DNA of 64,000 nucleotides from Lactiplantibacillus pingfangensis (lineage in GTDB: Bacteria; Bacillota; Bacilli; Lactobacillales; Lactobacillaceae), in NCBI RefSeq assembly GCF_005404945.1, contig NZ_BJDG01000018.1, positions 1-64,000 on the forward strand. Reading direction: 5' to 3'. Under the pieces are notes generated by a model, which worked only from the letters and a program-made list of their open reading frames with translations, was not told where the DNA came from and did no database searches. Made by a program: the position numbers and the translations under genes. This document shows, piece by piece, positions 1 through 8,699 of the stretch; the stretch's first letter is position 1, and every line of letters starts with the position of its first letter.

Positions 1-93
1 GCATAAAAAGTGCATAAAAAATCCGTTGCCAGTAACCAAGATTGGTCTTGATTACCAACAACAGATATTATAGAGCCGGTTTAACTTATTTTA

Positions 94-272
94 TTGTCTA
101 AAGGTTGAAAGCACAAAAAGAGTCGTGAACAGGACCCTATCAGTAACAGTGGCTTTTAAACTCGCAGTGAGCGCTTCGCCAGGCAGAAACTAGTTAATTG
201 TAGCTGCAGATTGAGACTGATAACATCGGTCCCACGACCGCGTGTTATCAATCCCAATCGGAAGCGGCTAAA
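94..272. repeat. Palindromic intergenic repeat, family B, copy 1
   Basis: Non-coding stretch downstream of the BCCT gene. It shares long blocks with 28773-29068, including TATCAGTAACAGT, GTGAGCGCT, GACTGATAACATCGGTC and CGGTCCCACGACCGC. The core TTGAGACTGATAACA...TGTTATCAATCCCAA is an imperfect inverted repeat, so it should fold into a hairpin. The larger copy at 28.8 kb has an extra palindromic insert in the loop. Bases 1-93 hold nothing recognisable. Confidence 0.6.
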
Positions 273-307
273 TTTAAGTTATCCATGCGCTTTTGTCATT
301 TCAATCT

Positions 308-1975
308 CTAGTCCGTTTCCGAAGCAGATTTACGCCGTGTCCGGCGTTCACCGGCATAGTCGGATTTGGTTGAAATCTCAACGTCACGAGCAAGCGCTTC
401 ACGTTTAGCCGCGACTTTCTCTCTTGCAGCGACCTTCGCCGCTTCCTTCACTGGATCCGTTGTCAAATCATGATAGATTGAAACTAACAAGACCAAGCAA
501 ACCGCTATCAGTGGGAATCCAGACATCGCACAGATAGACTGAATGGCTTTGAAACCACCAACCGTTACTAACCCTAATGAGAACAGTAGAAAAATCACGA
601 CCCAGCTCATCCGATTGAAACGACTTGGTTGTTCACCAACTGATAATTGTTTACTCGTGAATGATGACGTAATGAACGCAAATGAGGAAACTGTGGTTGC
701 CAAGAAAATGAAACATGAGAGGCAATATAAGGCCAACATGATCATTTTAAGTGGCAAGGTGGTCAAGACGGCCGCAATCACCGCGGCTTGGCCTTGGGTA
801 TTCAAGATATGCACTAAGTTAACGATACCCATTTTTTGTAAGTACAACGCGTACCCACCTAAAATGGCGTAAAAGCTCACACAACCTAAAGAACCCCAGA
901 GTAACATCCCGCCTAAGACCTGACGAATGGTCCGACCGCGTGAAATCCGCGCGATAAACAACCCCATGACTGGCATAAAGGATAACCACCAGCCCCAATA
1001 GAAAATGGTCTGACTCTGCATGGCAGTCATTGGGCCATTTGGTGACGAGTTAAAGCTCAAACTGACAAATTTATTAATAAACAAGCCAATACTATTGGTT
1101 TCAGAATTTAAGATATACGTCGTTGGACCGACGAGTAAAACAACAACTAAGAAGCCAATGGCTAACCAGATATGGGCTGAACTTAACCGGCCAATCCCGC
1201 GTTTAAGCCCATTGAAGACGGCCGCTGCGAAAATGACAAATAAAATCGCAAATAGACCAAGCTTTAAGGTCATCGTATCGGCAATTCCAGTAACCGTGCT
1301 CAAAACTTTTGAAATAACGGGAATTTCCATCCCAACAGAAGTCCCGACACCACCCATAATTCCGATGATGACTAGGAAATCAATGACATTGCGGGCCAGC
1401 TGTTTGCCGAGACCCGGACCTGCTAAAACTGAAATGGCGGCACTAAGCCGTTGCACTTTGACATGCTTCACATACATCGCATAAGCAATCCCAATCGTGG
1501 CTGGTGCAAACATCATCCACGCCATGGGGCCCCAGTTGAACTGGCCGAGCATGTGCGCATAATTATACGCGGAATTTGAAAATGGCTTGACGCCAAATGA
1601 CGGATTTTGTAAATATCGCAATGGATCGGCGATACTCAACATCAATATGCTGGCATCGATCCCGGTTGCGTAAACCATGCTGCCCCAATGAAAAGTCGAA
1701 AATTCCGGTTTGTCTTTGGGACCGCCTAGTTTGGTTTTACCGAACTTACTAAAAGCCAAGTAAATGAAGAAGATAAAGTTGATGACGTAAACGAGCATAT
1801 ACAACCAACTCATGTTGACCGTTAACCAGTTTAAGATTGACCCTAAACCAGTCTCCAATGATTTCCCACCGACTAATAAAAACACTGACGCGATGGCAAA
1901 TAAGCCAATCGTTGGTAAGTAAACCCACCAATCAATATTCTTGCTTTTTAAAATAATAAACCTGCTACTGAACAT
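308..1975 (-). CDS. BCCT-family glycine betaine/choline/carnitine transporter
   Basis: A 555-residue integral membrane protein of the betaine-choline-carnitine transporter family, which takes up quaternary-ammonium osmolytes with Na+ or H+. The family signature is clear near residues 325-350: WGWWLSFMP followed by ARISRGRTIR. The Trp/Gly-rich segment QFNWGPMAW also fits. About 12 membrane segments are expected, with a charged tail of basic and acidic residues after about residue 510. The ATG at 1975 has only a weak AGAAAG ribosome site. The gene stands alone with a long, structured upstream region (2001-2098). Osmoprotectant uptake is the likely role; the exact substrate cannot be read from sequence. 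Confidence 0.9.
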   Translation of the reverse strand: MFSSRFIILKSKNIDWWVYLPTIGLFAIASVFLLVGGKSLETGLGSILNWLTVNMSWLYMLVYVINFIFFIYLAFSKFGKTKLGGPKDKPEFSTFHWGSMVYATGIDASILMLSIADPLRYLQNPSFGVKPFSNSAYNYAHMLGQFNWGPMAWMMFAPATIGIAYAMYVKHVKVQRLSAAISVLAGPGLGKQLARNVIDFLVIIGIMGGVGTSVGMEIPVISKVLSTVTGIADTMTLKLGLFAILFVIFAAAVFNGLKRGIGRLSSAHIWLAIGFLVVVLLVGPTTYILNSETNSIGLFINKFVSLSFNSSPNGPMTAMQSQTIFYWGWWLSFMPVMGLFIARISRGRTIRQVLGGMLLWGSLGCVSFYAILGGYALYLQKMGIVNLVHILNTQGQAAVIAAVLTTLPLKMIMLALYCLSCFIFLATTVSSFAFITSSFTSKQLSVGEQPSRFNRMSWVVIFLLFSLGLVTVGGFKAIQSICAMSGFPLIAVCLVLLVSIYHDLTTDPVKEAAKVAAREKVAAKREALARDVEISTKSDYAGERRTRRKSASETD

Positions 1976-2000
1976 ATACTTTCTATATCAAATATTCGTG

Positions 2001-2098
2001 GTTCTTCCTCCCATCACTGGGAGTCCCCACGCGTTAATTTCCGACTAGCAATCGGTACACCCCTCCGAGATTGATTCCTCGGAGCACTCAGTACCCTT
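2001..2098 (-). promoter_or_regulatory. Structured 5' leader of the BCCT gene, class unknown
   Basis: On the minus strand, just upstream of the transporter, lie nested stems: GGTAC/GTACC (2054-2058 with 2091-2095) enclosing CTCCGAG/CTCGGAG (2063-2069 with 2078-2084), then CCGA/TCGG (2041-2044 with 2052-2055, which would compete with the first stem), then CTCCCA/TGGGAG (2008-2023). There is no U-run terminator. I could not match it to ydaO, M-box, T-box, purine or other classes I know. It may be a cis-regulatory RNA. Confidence 0.35.
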
Positions 2099-2256
2099 AT
2101 TAAATAAGGTTTAATCGGCATTGTCTACAGAACTCGGTTTGTGCTAACTCAAAATCAGTAGCAGAATTTCCTTCTTTCCGTTGGTTGAATTCCGCGGGAC
2201 GCCATACTGACAATTTTTAATTGCTGAATCTACGTTGGTATTCATAGCAATGTTAA

Positions 2257-2365
2257 GAGTGTGAACGAAGGCGGGAGCTGGTGAGCATTGCCTAGCCAAT
2301 CACATAATGCGTTTTTGGCATTCTGTGACTGGCGTAGCAAGCGGAACCCGTGCCGGTTCACACTC
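2257..2365. repeat. Long imperfect palindrome, intergenic
   Basis: Arms GAGTGTGAAC (2257-2266) and GTTCACACTC (2356-2365) enclose about 90 bases with further partial symmetry (GCCTAGCCAATCACA with TGTGACTGGCGTAG; AATGCGTTTTTGGCATT). The organisation resembles the other palindromic intergenic elements here, but I saw no second copy in this window. Confidence 0.5.
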
Positions 2366-2490
2366 TAACACACAACGTAACGATCAAATTGTTACATTCA
2401 ATATCTTGCTAATGGATAACCCCCTTGAATTTATCAGATAAGTTAGTTGTATGCAGTCACCTAGCAAGTTTAAATGGTGCCATCATACAC

Positions 2491-2601
2491 AAAAAGGTCG
2501 CACAACAGGGTAACAAGTTACCACCTGTATCGCGCGACACCGCTAATACAAATGCTGATTTCAGTATTTATTCTGATATCTGATATTCATCTATTAGTAT
2601 A
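2491..2601 (-). ncRNA. Candidate small RNA with own promoter and terminator
   Basis: Minus strand: a -35 TTTACA (2618-2623), 16-base spacer and -10 TATACT (2596-2601) precede about 95 bases that end in a hairpin (2497-2538, GTCGC...GCGAC with an inner ACAGG GTAAC / GTTAC..CCTGT stem) followed by U5. No open frame is inside and the next minus-strand gene starts 500 bases away. It could be an sRNA or an attenuated leader. The GGTGGTA in the stem recalls a T-box, but there is no room for a T-box stem I from this promoter. Confidence 0.35.
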
Positions 2602-2635
2602 CTAGCATTAGAAATAATGTAAAATGACTGGTTTG

Positions 2636-2705
2636 TCAGGCGTTTAAGCCTATCATGATAAGCTTAAGCCACCTTTTAACCGGTCTTTTTTGGGCTTTTT
2701 TCAGA
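2636..2705 (+). other. Hairpin followed by T-runs
   Basis: GGCGTTTAAGC...GCTTAAGCC is an inverted repeat around TATCATGATA and is followed by two T-runs near 2690-2702. It is a possible plus-strand terminator upstream of the metal ATPase, with no plus-strand gene before it. Confidence 0.3.
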
Positions 2706-2742
2706 AAATTAATCTCAATTTCCGCAAATTATTATGTTTTGT

Positions 2743-2757
2743 TTAGAATCATTCTTA
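2743..2757. promoter_or_regulatory. Fur/PerR/Zur-like operator
   Basis: TTAGAATCATTCTTA is a 7-1-7 inverted repeat with one mismatch between the arms. It resembles the PerR/Fur box TTATAATNATTATAA. It lies 85 bases before a metal P-type ATPase. A similar box (31589-31603) precedes the VIT1 genes. Confidence 0.5.
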
Positions 2758-2841
2758 TCTGTTTAAATTTAAACCATTAAGTGTTACGCTTGTGCTAATC
2801 ATAAAGGAACCGATTACAAAGTTCAAGAGGAGGGGTTATAA

Positions 2842-4680
2842 ATGCGACATTATTACAAATTAACTTTAACCGTTAGTGTTGGGATTGTGGCACTAATCTT
2901 AGAGTTTGGCTTACACCAACAGTTAGCCGCGCAAATTATCATTACGTTGATGGGGTCAATCATGGCCCTTTCCATGTTTGTTGAAATGGTCAAAACATTG
3001 CGGTCGGGGAAATACGGCGTCGATTTACTCGCCATCACCGCCATCGTTGCCACTTTAGCCGTCAGTGAATACTGGGCTGGGCTCGTCGTTTTAATTATGT
3101 TAACGGGTGGTGACTCACTCGAAGACTACGCTGCCAAACGAGCGAACACCGAATTAAAGGCGTTGCTAGATAATTCGCCGCAGACTGCCCATCGGCTCGT
3201 TGACGGTCAATTGAAAGACATTGCGGTTGAAGATGCGGTTGTTTCAGACCAATTAGTCGTTAAGCCCGGCGAACTCGTCCCCGTTGACGGTCATTTAATT
3301 GACGGTACGGCGCTTTTCGATGAATCTTCCCTAACTGGTGAATCCAAACCAGTTGAAAAAGTGGTCGGTGATGATTTAATGTCTGGGGCCGTCAATGGCG
3401 ATAGCGCGGTGACGATGGTCGTTGATAAAGTCGCGGCCGATAGTCAATATCAACAATTGGTTAAATTAGTCAAAGAATCCGAAGCACGACCCGCAAAATT
3501 CGTTCGCTTGGCTGATCGCTATGCTGTCCCATTCACCTTAGTAGCTTATGTGATTGCCGGCGTTGCTTGGGCGCTGAGTGGTGACCCCCATCGTTTTGCA
3601 GAAGTCTTAGTCGTTGCTTCCCCTTGTCCATTGATTCTAGCTGCGCCCGTCGCACTCGTTTCTGGGATGAGTCGCACGAGTCGAAACGGGATTGTCGTGA
3701 AAACTGGGGACATGTTAGAAAAACTATCAACAGCAAAATCAGCGGCATTTGATAAGACTGGCACGATTACTAGCGGCCAATTAACGGTCAACCAAATTTT
3801 GCCACAGACCGGTTTTACCGCCGAACAAGTGTTGCATTTAGCAGCTAGTGCCGAACAAAATTCAAGTCATATTTTGGCACGTTCGATTGTTAAATATGCG
3901 AACCACACACCATTAAGTCCGGCCAACGATTTGGCGGAAGTTACTGGCAATGGGGTCACCGCTCAAGTCGATGATCACAACGTTAAAGTCGGAAAATTAA
4001 GCTTTGTTGACCCTCAGACTAGCGAAAAGCCCTTGGCTCAAACCGCGATTTACGTGGCGATTGATGACCAATACGCCGGCGTTATTACTTTTATTGACAA
4101 CGTCCGACCAGAAGCCGCGGCCACCTTACAAGCGCTGCATGCTGAAGGGGTCAGAAACGTGATGATGCTCACTGGGGATCAACGGGCCATTGCCGATAAA
4201 ATTGCGGCCGAAGTTGGCATTGATACCGTGCAAGCCGACTTATTGCCCGCCGATAAAATCAAAAATCTAAAAGCCATTCCCGAAGCCGGTCGACCAGTTA
4301 TCATGGTGGGTGATGGCGTTAACGATGCGCCCTCTTTAGCCGTAGCGGACGTTGGGATTGCCATGGGAGCACACGGCTCAACCGCTGCCAGTGAATCGGC
4401 CGATGTGGTTATCTTAAAAGATGATCTCAGTCGCGTCGTGACCGCCATTCAAATTGCTAAAGATACGATGGCCGTGGCAAAACAGTCCGTCTGGATTGGG
4501 ATTGCCATCTGTACCATTTTAATGTTAATTGCCAGTTCTGGGATTATTCCGGCACTCTTTGGGGCGATGCTACAAGAAGTTGTCGATACCGTTTCTATTT
4601 TATGGGCCCTACGCGCATTGCGTGACCGTCCTCATGCCGCGATTAAGCGCACAAAAACAGCCACGATTCGACAAAATTAA
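2842..4680 (+). CDS. P1B-type heavy-metal-translocating ATPase (SPCP type)
   Basis: A 612-residue P-type ATPase that should export a transition metal. Visible motifs: TGES actuator loop near residue 169, membrane metal site ASPCPLILAAP near 258, phosphorylation motif DKTGT near 303, MLTGD near 440 and GDGVNDAP near 489. There is no N-terminal CxxC metal-binding domain. SPC rather than CPC in the metal-binding helix is typical of P1B-4 pumps (CoaT, ZosA/PfeT), known to move Co, Zn or Fe(II). The ATG follows a strong AGGAGG. An upstream Fur/PerR-like box is consistent with the PerR-controlled PfeT/ZosA pump of Bacillus subtilis, but the metal is inference. Confidence 0.88.
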   Translation: MRHYYKLTLTVSVGIVALILEFGLHQQLAAQIIITLMGSIMALSMFVEMVKTLRSGKYGVDLLAITAIVATLAVSEYWAGLVVLIMLTGGDSLEDYAAKRANTELKALLDNSPQTAHRLVDGQLKDIAVEDAVVSDQLVVKPGELVPVDGHLIDGTALFDESSLTGESKPVEKVVGDDLMSGAVNGDSAVTMVVDKVAADSQYQQLVKLVKESEARPAKFVRLADRYAVPFTLVAYVIAGVAWALSGDPHRFAEVLVVASPCPLILAAPVALVSGMSRTSRNGIVVKTGDMLEKLSTAKSAAFDKTGTITSGQLTVNQILPQTGFTAEQVLHLAASAEQNSSHILARSIVKYANHTPLSPANDLAEVTGNGVTAQVDDHNVKVGKLSFVDPQTSEKPLAQTAIYVAIDDQYAGVITFIDNVRPEAAATLQALHAEGVRNVMMLTGDQRAIADKIAAEVGIDTVQADLLPADKIKNLKAIPEAGRPVIMVGDGVNDAPSLAVADVGIAMGAHGSTAASESADVVILKDDLSRVVTAIQIAKDTMAVAKQSVWIGIAICTILMLIASSGIIPALFGAMLQEVVDTVSILWALRALRDRPHAAIKRTKTATIRQN

Positions 4681-4719
4681 GGGCCAACTTATGTTAAGCT
4701 GGAATGAAACGAAACGGAC

Positions 4720-4905
4720 GTGATTGTATTGCCTAAATGGGTACTCGACTGGTCGGAAGGTTCTTTAATTTTCATCATCGTCTTAACACTAGTCTCAGTC
4801 ATTTTGCTCAGTGTGCCATTAAGAGAAACGATTCCAGTAGACTTTTTATACATGCTCATCACCTTTTACTTTGCTTGGCGACGAAGTAAACGACCAAAGA
4901 ACTGA
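4720..4905 (+). CDS. Small membrane protein, unknown
   Basis: A 61-residue product with one or two hydrophobic segments (residues about 15-35 and 40-53) and a basic tail RRSKRPK. It starts at a GTG 39 bases after the metal ATPase stop; the ribosome site is weak, so TTG at 4729 is an alternative. It probably sits in the ATPase transcript and is followed by a strong bidirectional terminator. No family recognised. Confidence 0.45.
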   Translation: MIVLPKWVLDWSEGSLIFIIVLTLVSVILLSVPLRETIPVDFLYMLITFYFAWRRSKRPKN

Positions 4906-4929
4906 TTACGACTAGCACCTTTAATAATT

Positions 4930-5002
4930 AAAAAAACAGATTGTAACTCAGTCACTCACCGTTGACACTTGGTGAATAACTGAAATTAGCAATCTGTTTT
5001 TT
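4930..5002. terminator. Bidirectional terminator between ATPase unit and ade
   Basis: AAAAAACAGATTG (4930) pairs with CAATCTGTTTTTT (5002), with a smaller inner hairpin. It has T-runs on both strands and serves the two convergent units. Confidence 0.75.
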
Positions 5003-5003
5003 G

Positions 5004-6692
5004 TCAGGCGATACTGCCTTGATCTTCAACCGAAATCAATTTAAAGCTGTCATAGTCGAACAACCCACGATCCGTTAGTTTTAACGTTGGAATAACGGGA
5101 AGCGTTAGAAATGACAAGGTAATAAATGGATCAAATGGGATGGTCGTTTCACAAATTTGGTTATAAGCGGCTTTGATTGTCCCCAGTTGTTGTGACGCAA
5201 CGTGATAAGAATCGGCTGAGAGTAGCCCACCAATCGCCAATGGCATGTTGGCAATAACTTGTTCATCATCCGCGACGGCAATGCCACCATTCGTCGACGT
5301 AATCTGATTAATCGCCCGCAAGATCGCCAGGTCCGACGTCCCAACCGCCACGATATTGTGGGAATCGTGAGCGACTGAACCAGCCACCGCCCCATGTTTT
5401 AATTGGAAGCCATGCACGAGGCCAACACCTACTCGACCGGTATTCTTATGCCGTTCCACCACAACCATTTTCAAAACATCTTGTGCCAGATCGGTCTGAA
5501 ACTCGCCATCAACAACTGGCACATCCAAATGGAGATGATCGGTCTCAATATGGTTCGGTTGCACCCCAATCACATTCACGTGACCGGTCTTTAATCGTAA
5601 TTTCAAGTCTGCTAGCGTGGCATGTTGATGAATCCGAGTTGCCGTGAATGGCAATGGCGTGGTTGCTGCTTCTGAGGTAATCCACTGGCCATTTTTCATG
5701 GTCCGCGCAATCTTCACCGATTCCAGGTCATCCAAGACCACTAAATCTGCCAACTTGCCGGCTGTTAAACTACCACGATCATTCAAGCGGTGCGCGTTAG
5801 CCGCGTGATAACTCGCCAATGTATAAGCTAAAGCCGGCCGCATGCCGTTTGCAATTGCTAATTTGACGTTATAATCAATCGACCCTTCCGTAATCAAATC
5901 GGCAATCGTTTTATCATCTGTACAAAAAGCAAACCGACTCGCATTAGCTTCCGTGACCGCGCCAATCGTCCCTAAAACGTCGCGTTCAACTGTGCCTTCA
6001 CGCAGGAAGACAAACATCCCAGCTTTCACGCGATCTAACGCTTCGGTGACGGTCGTACATTCATGATCGGTATCCAGACCAGCATTACGCATGACGTTTA
6101 ATTGATGGGGCGTCAATCCGGCCGCATGCCCATCCGCATGATAGCCATGCGCGGCAGCATCCCGAATTTTAGCCAAAGTATCTGAATCACCACGCTCAAC
6201 GGCACCATAATCCATCACTTCGGCGAGCCCATGAACTTCTGGTTCTGTGTATAACGGCCGTAGATCTGCGGCATGTAACGTGGCACCATTATCGTCGAAC
6301 GGCACACAGGGTACCGACGATGGCAACATAAAGAAGACATCCAGCGGCGTTTGACGGGCATCATCAATCAAATACTGAATCCCCGCCGTCCCAGCAACAT
6401 TCGCCAATTCGTGTGGATCGGTCGCAATCGCTGTAACGCCGTGTTTCAATAAAACCTTACCCAATTCACTTGGCGCGACCATCGAACTTTCCATATGGAC
6501 ATGTGCGTCAATCATACCTGGTACGACCCATTTGCCGGTAGCATCATAGTGGTTCTCAGCTTGAAATGGCTCGTCCTTTAAGTTACTAATAATCCGACCG
6601 TCTTTAATCCACAAACTCGTTGCCTCAAATTCACGTGTTAACACATTTAAGACTTTAGCACCAGTAATAACCATATCCACTTTTTCTGTCAT
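5004..6692 (-). CDS. ade: Adenine deaminase
   Basis: A 562-residue amidohydrolase that converts adenine to hypoxanthine and ammonia in purine salvage. Metal-binding motif DAHVHMESSM lies near residue 60, with later HADGHA and DTDHECTTV segments and the C-terminal GFQLKHGAVAGSVAHDSHN block characteristic of adenine deaminase (Ade/YerA family). The frame is open further upstream, but ATG at 6692 has AGAAGGAG at the right distance, and a longer start would run into the riboswitch. A guanine-type purine riboswitch and a likely terminator precede it, so the gene is probably switched off when guanine or hypoxanthine is plentiful. Confidence 0.95.
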   Translation of the reverse strand: MTEKVDMVITGAKVLNVLTREFEATSLWIKDGRIISNLKDEPFQAENHYDATGKWVVPGMIDAHVHMESSMVAPSELGKVLLKHGVTAIATDPHELANVAGTAGIQYLIDDARQTPLDVFFMLPSSVPCVPFDDNGATLHAADLRPLYTEPEVHGLAEVMDYGAVERGDSDTLAKIRDAAAHGYHADGHAAGLTPHQLNVMRNAGLDTDHECTTVTEALDRVKAGMFVFLREGTVERDVLGTIGAVTEANASRFAFCTDDKTIADLITEGSIDYNVKLAIANGMRPALAYTLASYHAANAHRLNDRGSLTAGKLADLVVLDDLESVKIARTMKNGQWITSEAATTPLPFTATRIHQHATLADLKLRLKTGHVNVIGVQPNHIETDHLHLDVPVVDGEFQTDLAQDVLKMVVVERHKNTGRVGVGLVHGFQLKHGAVAGSVAHDSHNIVAVGTSDLAILRAINQITSTNGGIAVADDEQVIANMPLAIGGLLSADSYHVASQQLGTIKAAYNQICETTIPFDPFITLSFLTLPVIPTLKLTDRGLFDYDSFKLISVEDQGSIA

Positions 6693-6711
6693 GCCGCTCT
6701 CCTTCTGCCTA

Positions 6712-6746
6712 TTCAGAAAGAAAAAGAGCCGACCACTAGCCGTCGC
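6712..6746 (-). terminator. Probable expression-platform terminator of the riboswitch
   Basis: On the minus strand a short hairpin with GCGAC/GTCGGC arms is followed by CUCUUUUUCUUU, between the aptamer and the ade ribosome site. That is the expected place for a transcription-terminating switch. Confidence 0.55.
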
Positions 6747-6778
6747 AAAAAGAGCTACGGAAGTCATCGACTCAATTC

Positions 6779-6841
6779 GCTTATAGTCCAACATTTACGG
6801 TGCTGGGTAGAAACTTGCCATCCTTATCATGGCATTATATA
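6779..6841 (-). promoter_or_regulatory. Purine riboswitch, guanine type
   Basis: Conserved joining elements are present in order: TATAATGCC, AAGTTTCTACC, ACCGTAAAT, GGACTATA. P1 is the TATA arms, P2 GCCAT/ATGGC and P3 CAGCA/TGTTG. The residue that discriminates ligands in J3/1 is C (GGACTAT, as in the xpt guanine aptamer; adenine aptamers have U, as GATTAC). It should therefore sense guanine or hypoxanthine, the product side of the enzyme it precedes. Confidence 0.9.
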
Positions 6842-6949
6842 GGCAATTAATTTATTTAACTGTTTTGGTTTGTCAGTAACCTTAGCAGACTTGTCCATTA
6901 AATGCAAACTCAATTCATTGATTGTAAGTGAATGAATGGATGGCTGCTA

Positions 6950-7124
6950 ATTTCCGCCTACCGGGGGCTTCGTTTGGGGCTGGAACGCCATGAACCAGTT
7001 TTGAGTCAAAAGGCGGTCTCAAAAGCTGGTTTTTGACTAACCGTGGACAACTACCACGCTAAGTCAAACGCCACGGCTGAGCCCCAAACGCCCCCCTCAC
7101 GGCTAGAGATGTGCATTATTTTGA
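6950..7124. repeat. Palindromic intergenic repeat, family A, copy 1
   Basis: About 175 bases nearly identical to 24262-24441. Outer arms CGTTTGGGGCT and AGCCCCAAACG pair, and an inner pair surrounds TTTTTGACTAA. A 9-base run GGGGGCTTC is degraded on the right arm of this copy compared with the other. The bases up to 7341 hold no convincing gene. Confidence 0.75.
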
Positions 7125-7341
7125 TTTTGAATGACCAGTCACCTAAAAATCTTAGCTGGCTGTGCAACGGTAGAACTAGTCAACATTTAAAAGTAATCGT
7201 ACCTATGATTATTCAGCAACAAATCAATCAAGCGAGTCAACGGTTACCCGTTGCTTTCACCCGAACGACCGACTATGATATGAACAGCTAATAAAAACAT
7301 TATTTAACAAACTAATTAATATTCGTGAGGTGCAATTTTTT

Positions 7342-8439
7342 ATGATGATGATGAATAATCCAACGATGTTATCTTATATTCGCCGGGAGCAAACGGTCCT
7401 CGGAAATTTATTGACCGCTTATCCAGATGCAACTGCCAACGCCCTAGCCACTGTACCGACAACGACGAAGCATTGGCTCATTCTAACAACGGCTTCCAGT
7501 CTTAACGCTGCCAAGAGCGCCCAACCATACATGCAAAAGATGGCTGATACGCAAGTTGATATCGTAGACGCCGCGACCTTTCTCCATTACGGCCACGTTA
7601 ATCCAGCCATCGACACAATCATCGGGATCTCCCTTAGTGGTGAGAATCAAACCACGATTGCCGCCATCAAAAAGGCCCAAGCTGGGACCACTGCCACGAC
7701 AATTGCGATGACGGCTCAAAAAGAGAGTGAAATCGTTAGCGTCGCCGATACGAGTTTTAACCTACTGACGGGCAAAGAAACGATTCCCTATATAACGCTA
7801 AGTTATAACGCCATTGTCCTATCACTAATGTTTTTGAGCTTACGCAGCGCTGCCGATCGTGGATTACTGACAGAATTGGCCGCCAACCAAGAACTTGATG
7901 ACTTTGGCCTGATCATCGAGCACATGAATGAGACCATTCAACGGGCCAATGACTACTACCGTAAATTCACCATTGATTTCGGCCTGGCCACGGAATTTAC
8001 AAGTATCGGTGCGAGCAATTTAGCAGGCACGTTGGCTGAAATGCAGACTAAGTTTACCGAAATCGTCCGCGTCCCAACCCATGGTTACACCTTGCCTGAA
8101 TTTACCCGCGGCGGCTATCTTGGTGCTCATGAAACCCAGCGACAATTCTATTTAGAGCTGACAACCAATCCAACTGTCATGGCAGACTTGCAAGCGGTCA
8201 AAGCCTATGAATCACGGCTAACCCCGCATATTTACACGATTAGTTTCATTGATGAACAGCCAGCCATCAATGATGGACAGACCTTGCAACTTTACCCGAT
8301 TGAAGATGATTTGAAGGTTCCACTGTTAGCAATCATCCCATTCCAAGTCCTCTGCTGGTACATTGCAAAGGCAAAAGGCATCAATTTGTCACATCCGATT
8401 TTTGATAATTTTCAAGCTAGTTTGAAAGCTGAAGAATAA
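7342..8439 (+). CDS. SIS-domain sugar-phosphate isomerase/aminotransferase-like protein
   Basis: A 365-residue protein with two SIS folds, like the isomerase half of glucosamine-6-phosphate synthase and AgaS/FrlB-type enzymes. LILTTASSLNAAKSA near residue 45 and IIGISLSGENQTTIAAIK near 95 are the phospho-sugar binding loops. There is no N-terminal glutaminase. It is translated from one of four consecutive ATGs; GAGGTG favours 7342, while an earlier GTG at 7330 overlaps the ribosome site. A single gene, closed by a terminator. The exact sugar is not readable; amino-sugar or Amadori-product metabolism is likely. Confidence 0.75.
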   Translation: MMMMNNPTMLSYIRREQTVLGNLLTAYPDATANALATVPTTTKHWLILTTASSLNAAKSAQPYMQKMADTQVDIVDAATFLHYGHVNPAIDTIIGISLSGENQTTIAAIKKAQAGTTATTIAMTAQKESEIVSVADTSFNLLTGKETIPYITLSYNAIVLSLMFLSLRSAADRGLLTELAANQELDDFGLIIEHMNETIQRANDYYRKFTIDFGLATEFTSIGASNLAGTLAEMQTKFTEIVRVPTHGYTLPEFTRGGYLGAHETQRQFYLELTTNPTVMADLQAVKAYESRLTPHIYTISFIDEQPAINDGQTLQLYPIEDDLKVPLLAIIPFQVLCWYIAKAKGINLSHPIFDNFQASLKAEE

Positions 8440-8441
8440 GT

Positions 8442-8478
8442 TAAACGAGCCTGGGGCAATCCTCAGACTCGTTTTTTT
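8442..8478 (+). terminator. Intrinsic terminator after SIS gene
   Basis: AAACGAGCCTGGGG...CCTCAGACTCG hairpin followed by T7. Confidence 0.85.
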
Positions 8479-8483
8479 AACTT

Positions 8484-8580
8484 CGAATATTTGTCCTCGA
8501 AACGTGGAACAAAACATCCCTGACTTGGATCGGTCCCACGACTGCATGCTAGCAGGTCCAACCGGAAGTAACATCTGTTA
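8484..8580. repeat. Repeat family B, partial copy
   Basis: Contains GATCGGTCCCACGACTGCATG and CCAACCGGAAGT as in copies 1 and 28773-29068, preceded by CGAATATTTGTCCTCGAAACGTGG, which recurs inverted at 11590-11665. It looks like a mosaic fragment. Confidence 0.5.
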
Positions 8581-8646
8581 ATTACGCTGTATGCGCTAGT
8601 TACTGACCAGATGGGGGCTTACTCGCAAATTTTTTAACTATAACCT

Positions 8647-8698
8647 AAAACGACCGATAACAGCTTGGTAGCTTCCAAGCCATTATCGGTCGCATTTT
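8647..8698. terminator. Hairpin terminator of the NhaC-family gene
   Basis: A stem of CGACCGATAA with TTATCGGTCG, an inner CTTGG/CCAAG, and short T-runs on both sides. Confidence 0.7.
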
Positions 8699-8699
8699 C

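Noticed and set aside
2491-2538. T-box terminator, because of GGTGGTA before a hairpin with T5
   Set aside because: The GGTACCGCG part of the T-box core is absent and no stem I or specifier loop could be placed.
7043-7291. 82-residue plus-strand ORF
   Set aside because: It begins inside the family A palindromic repeat, has no ribosome site and has low-quality composition.
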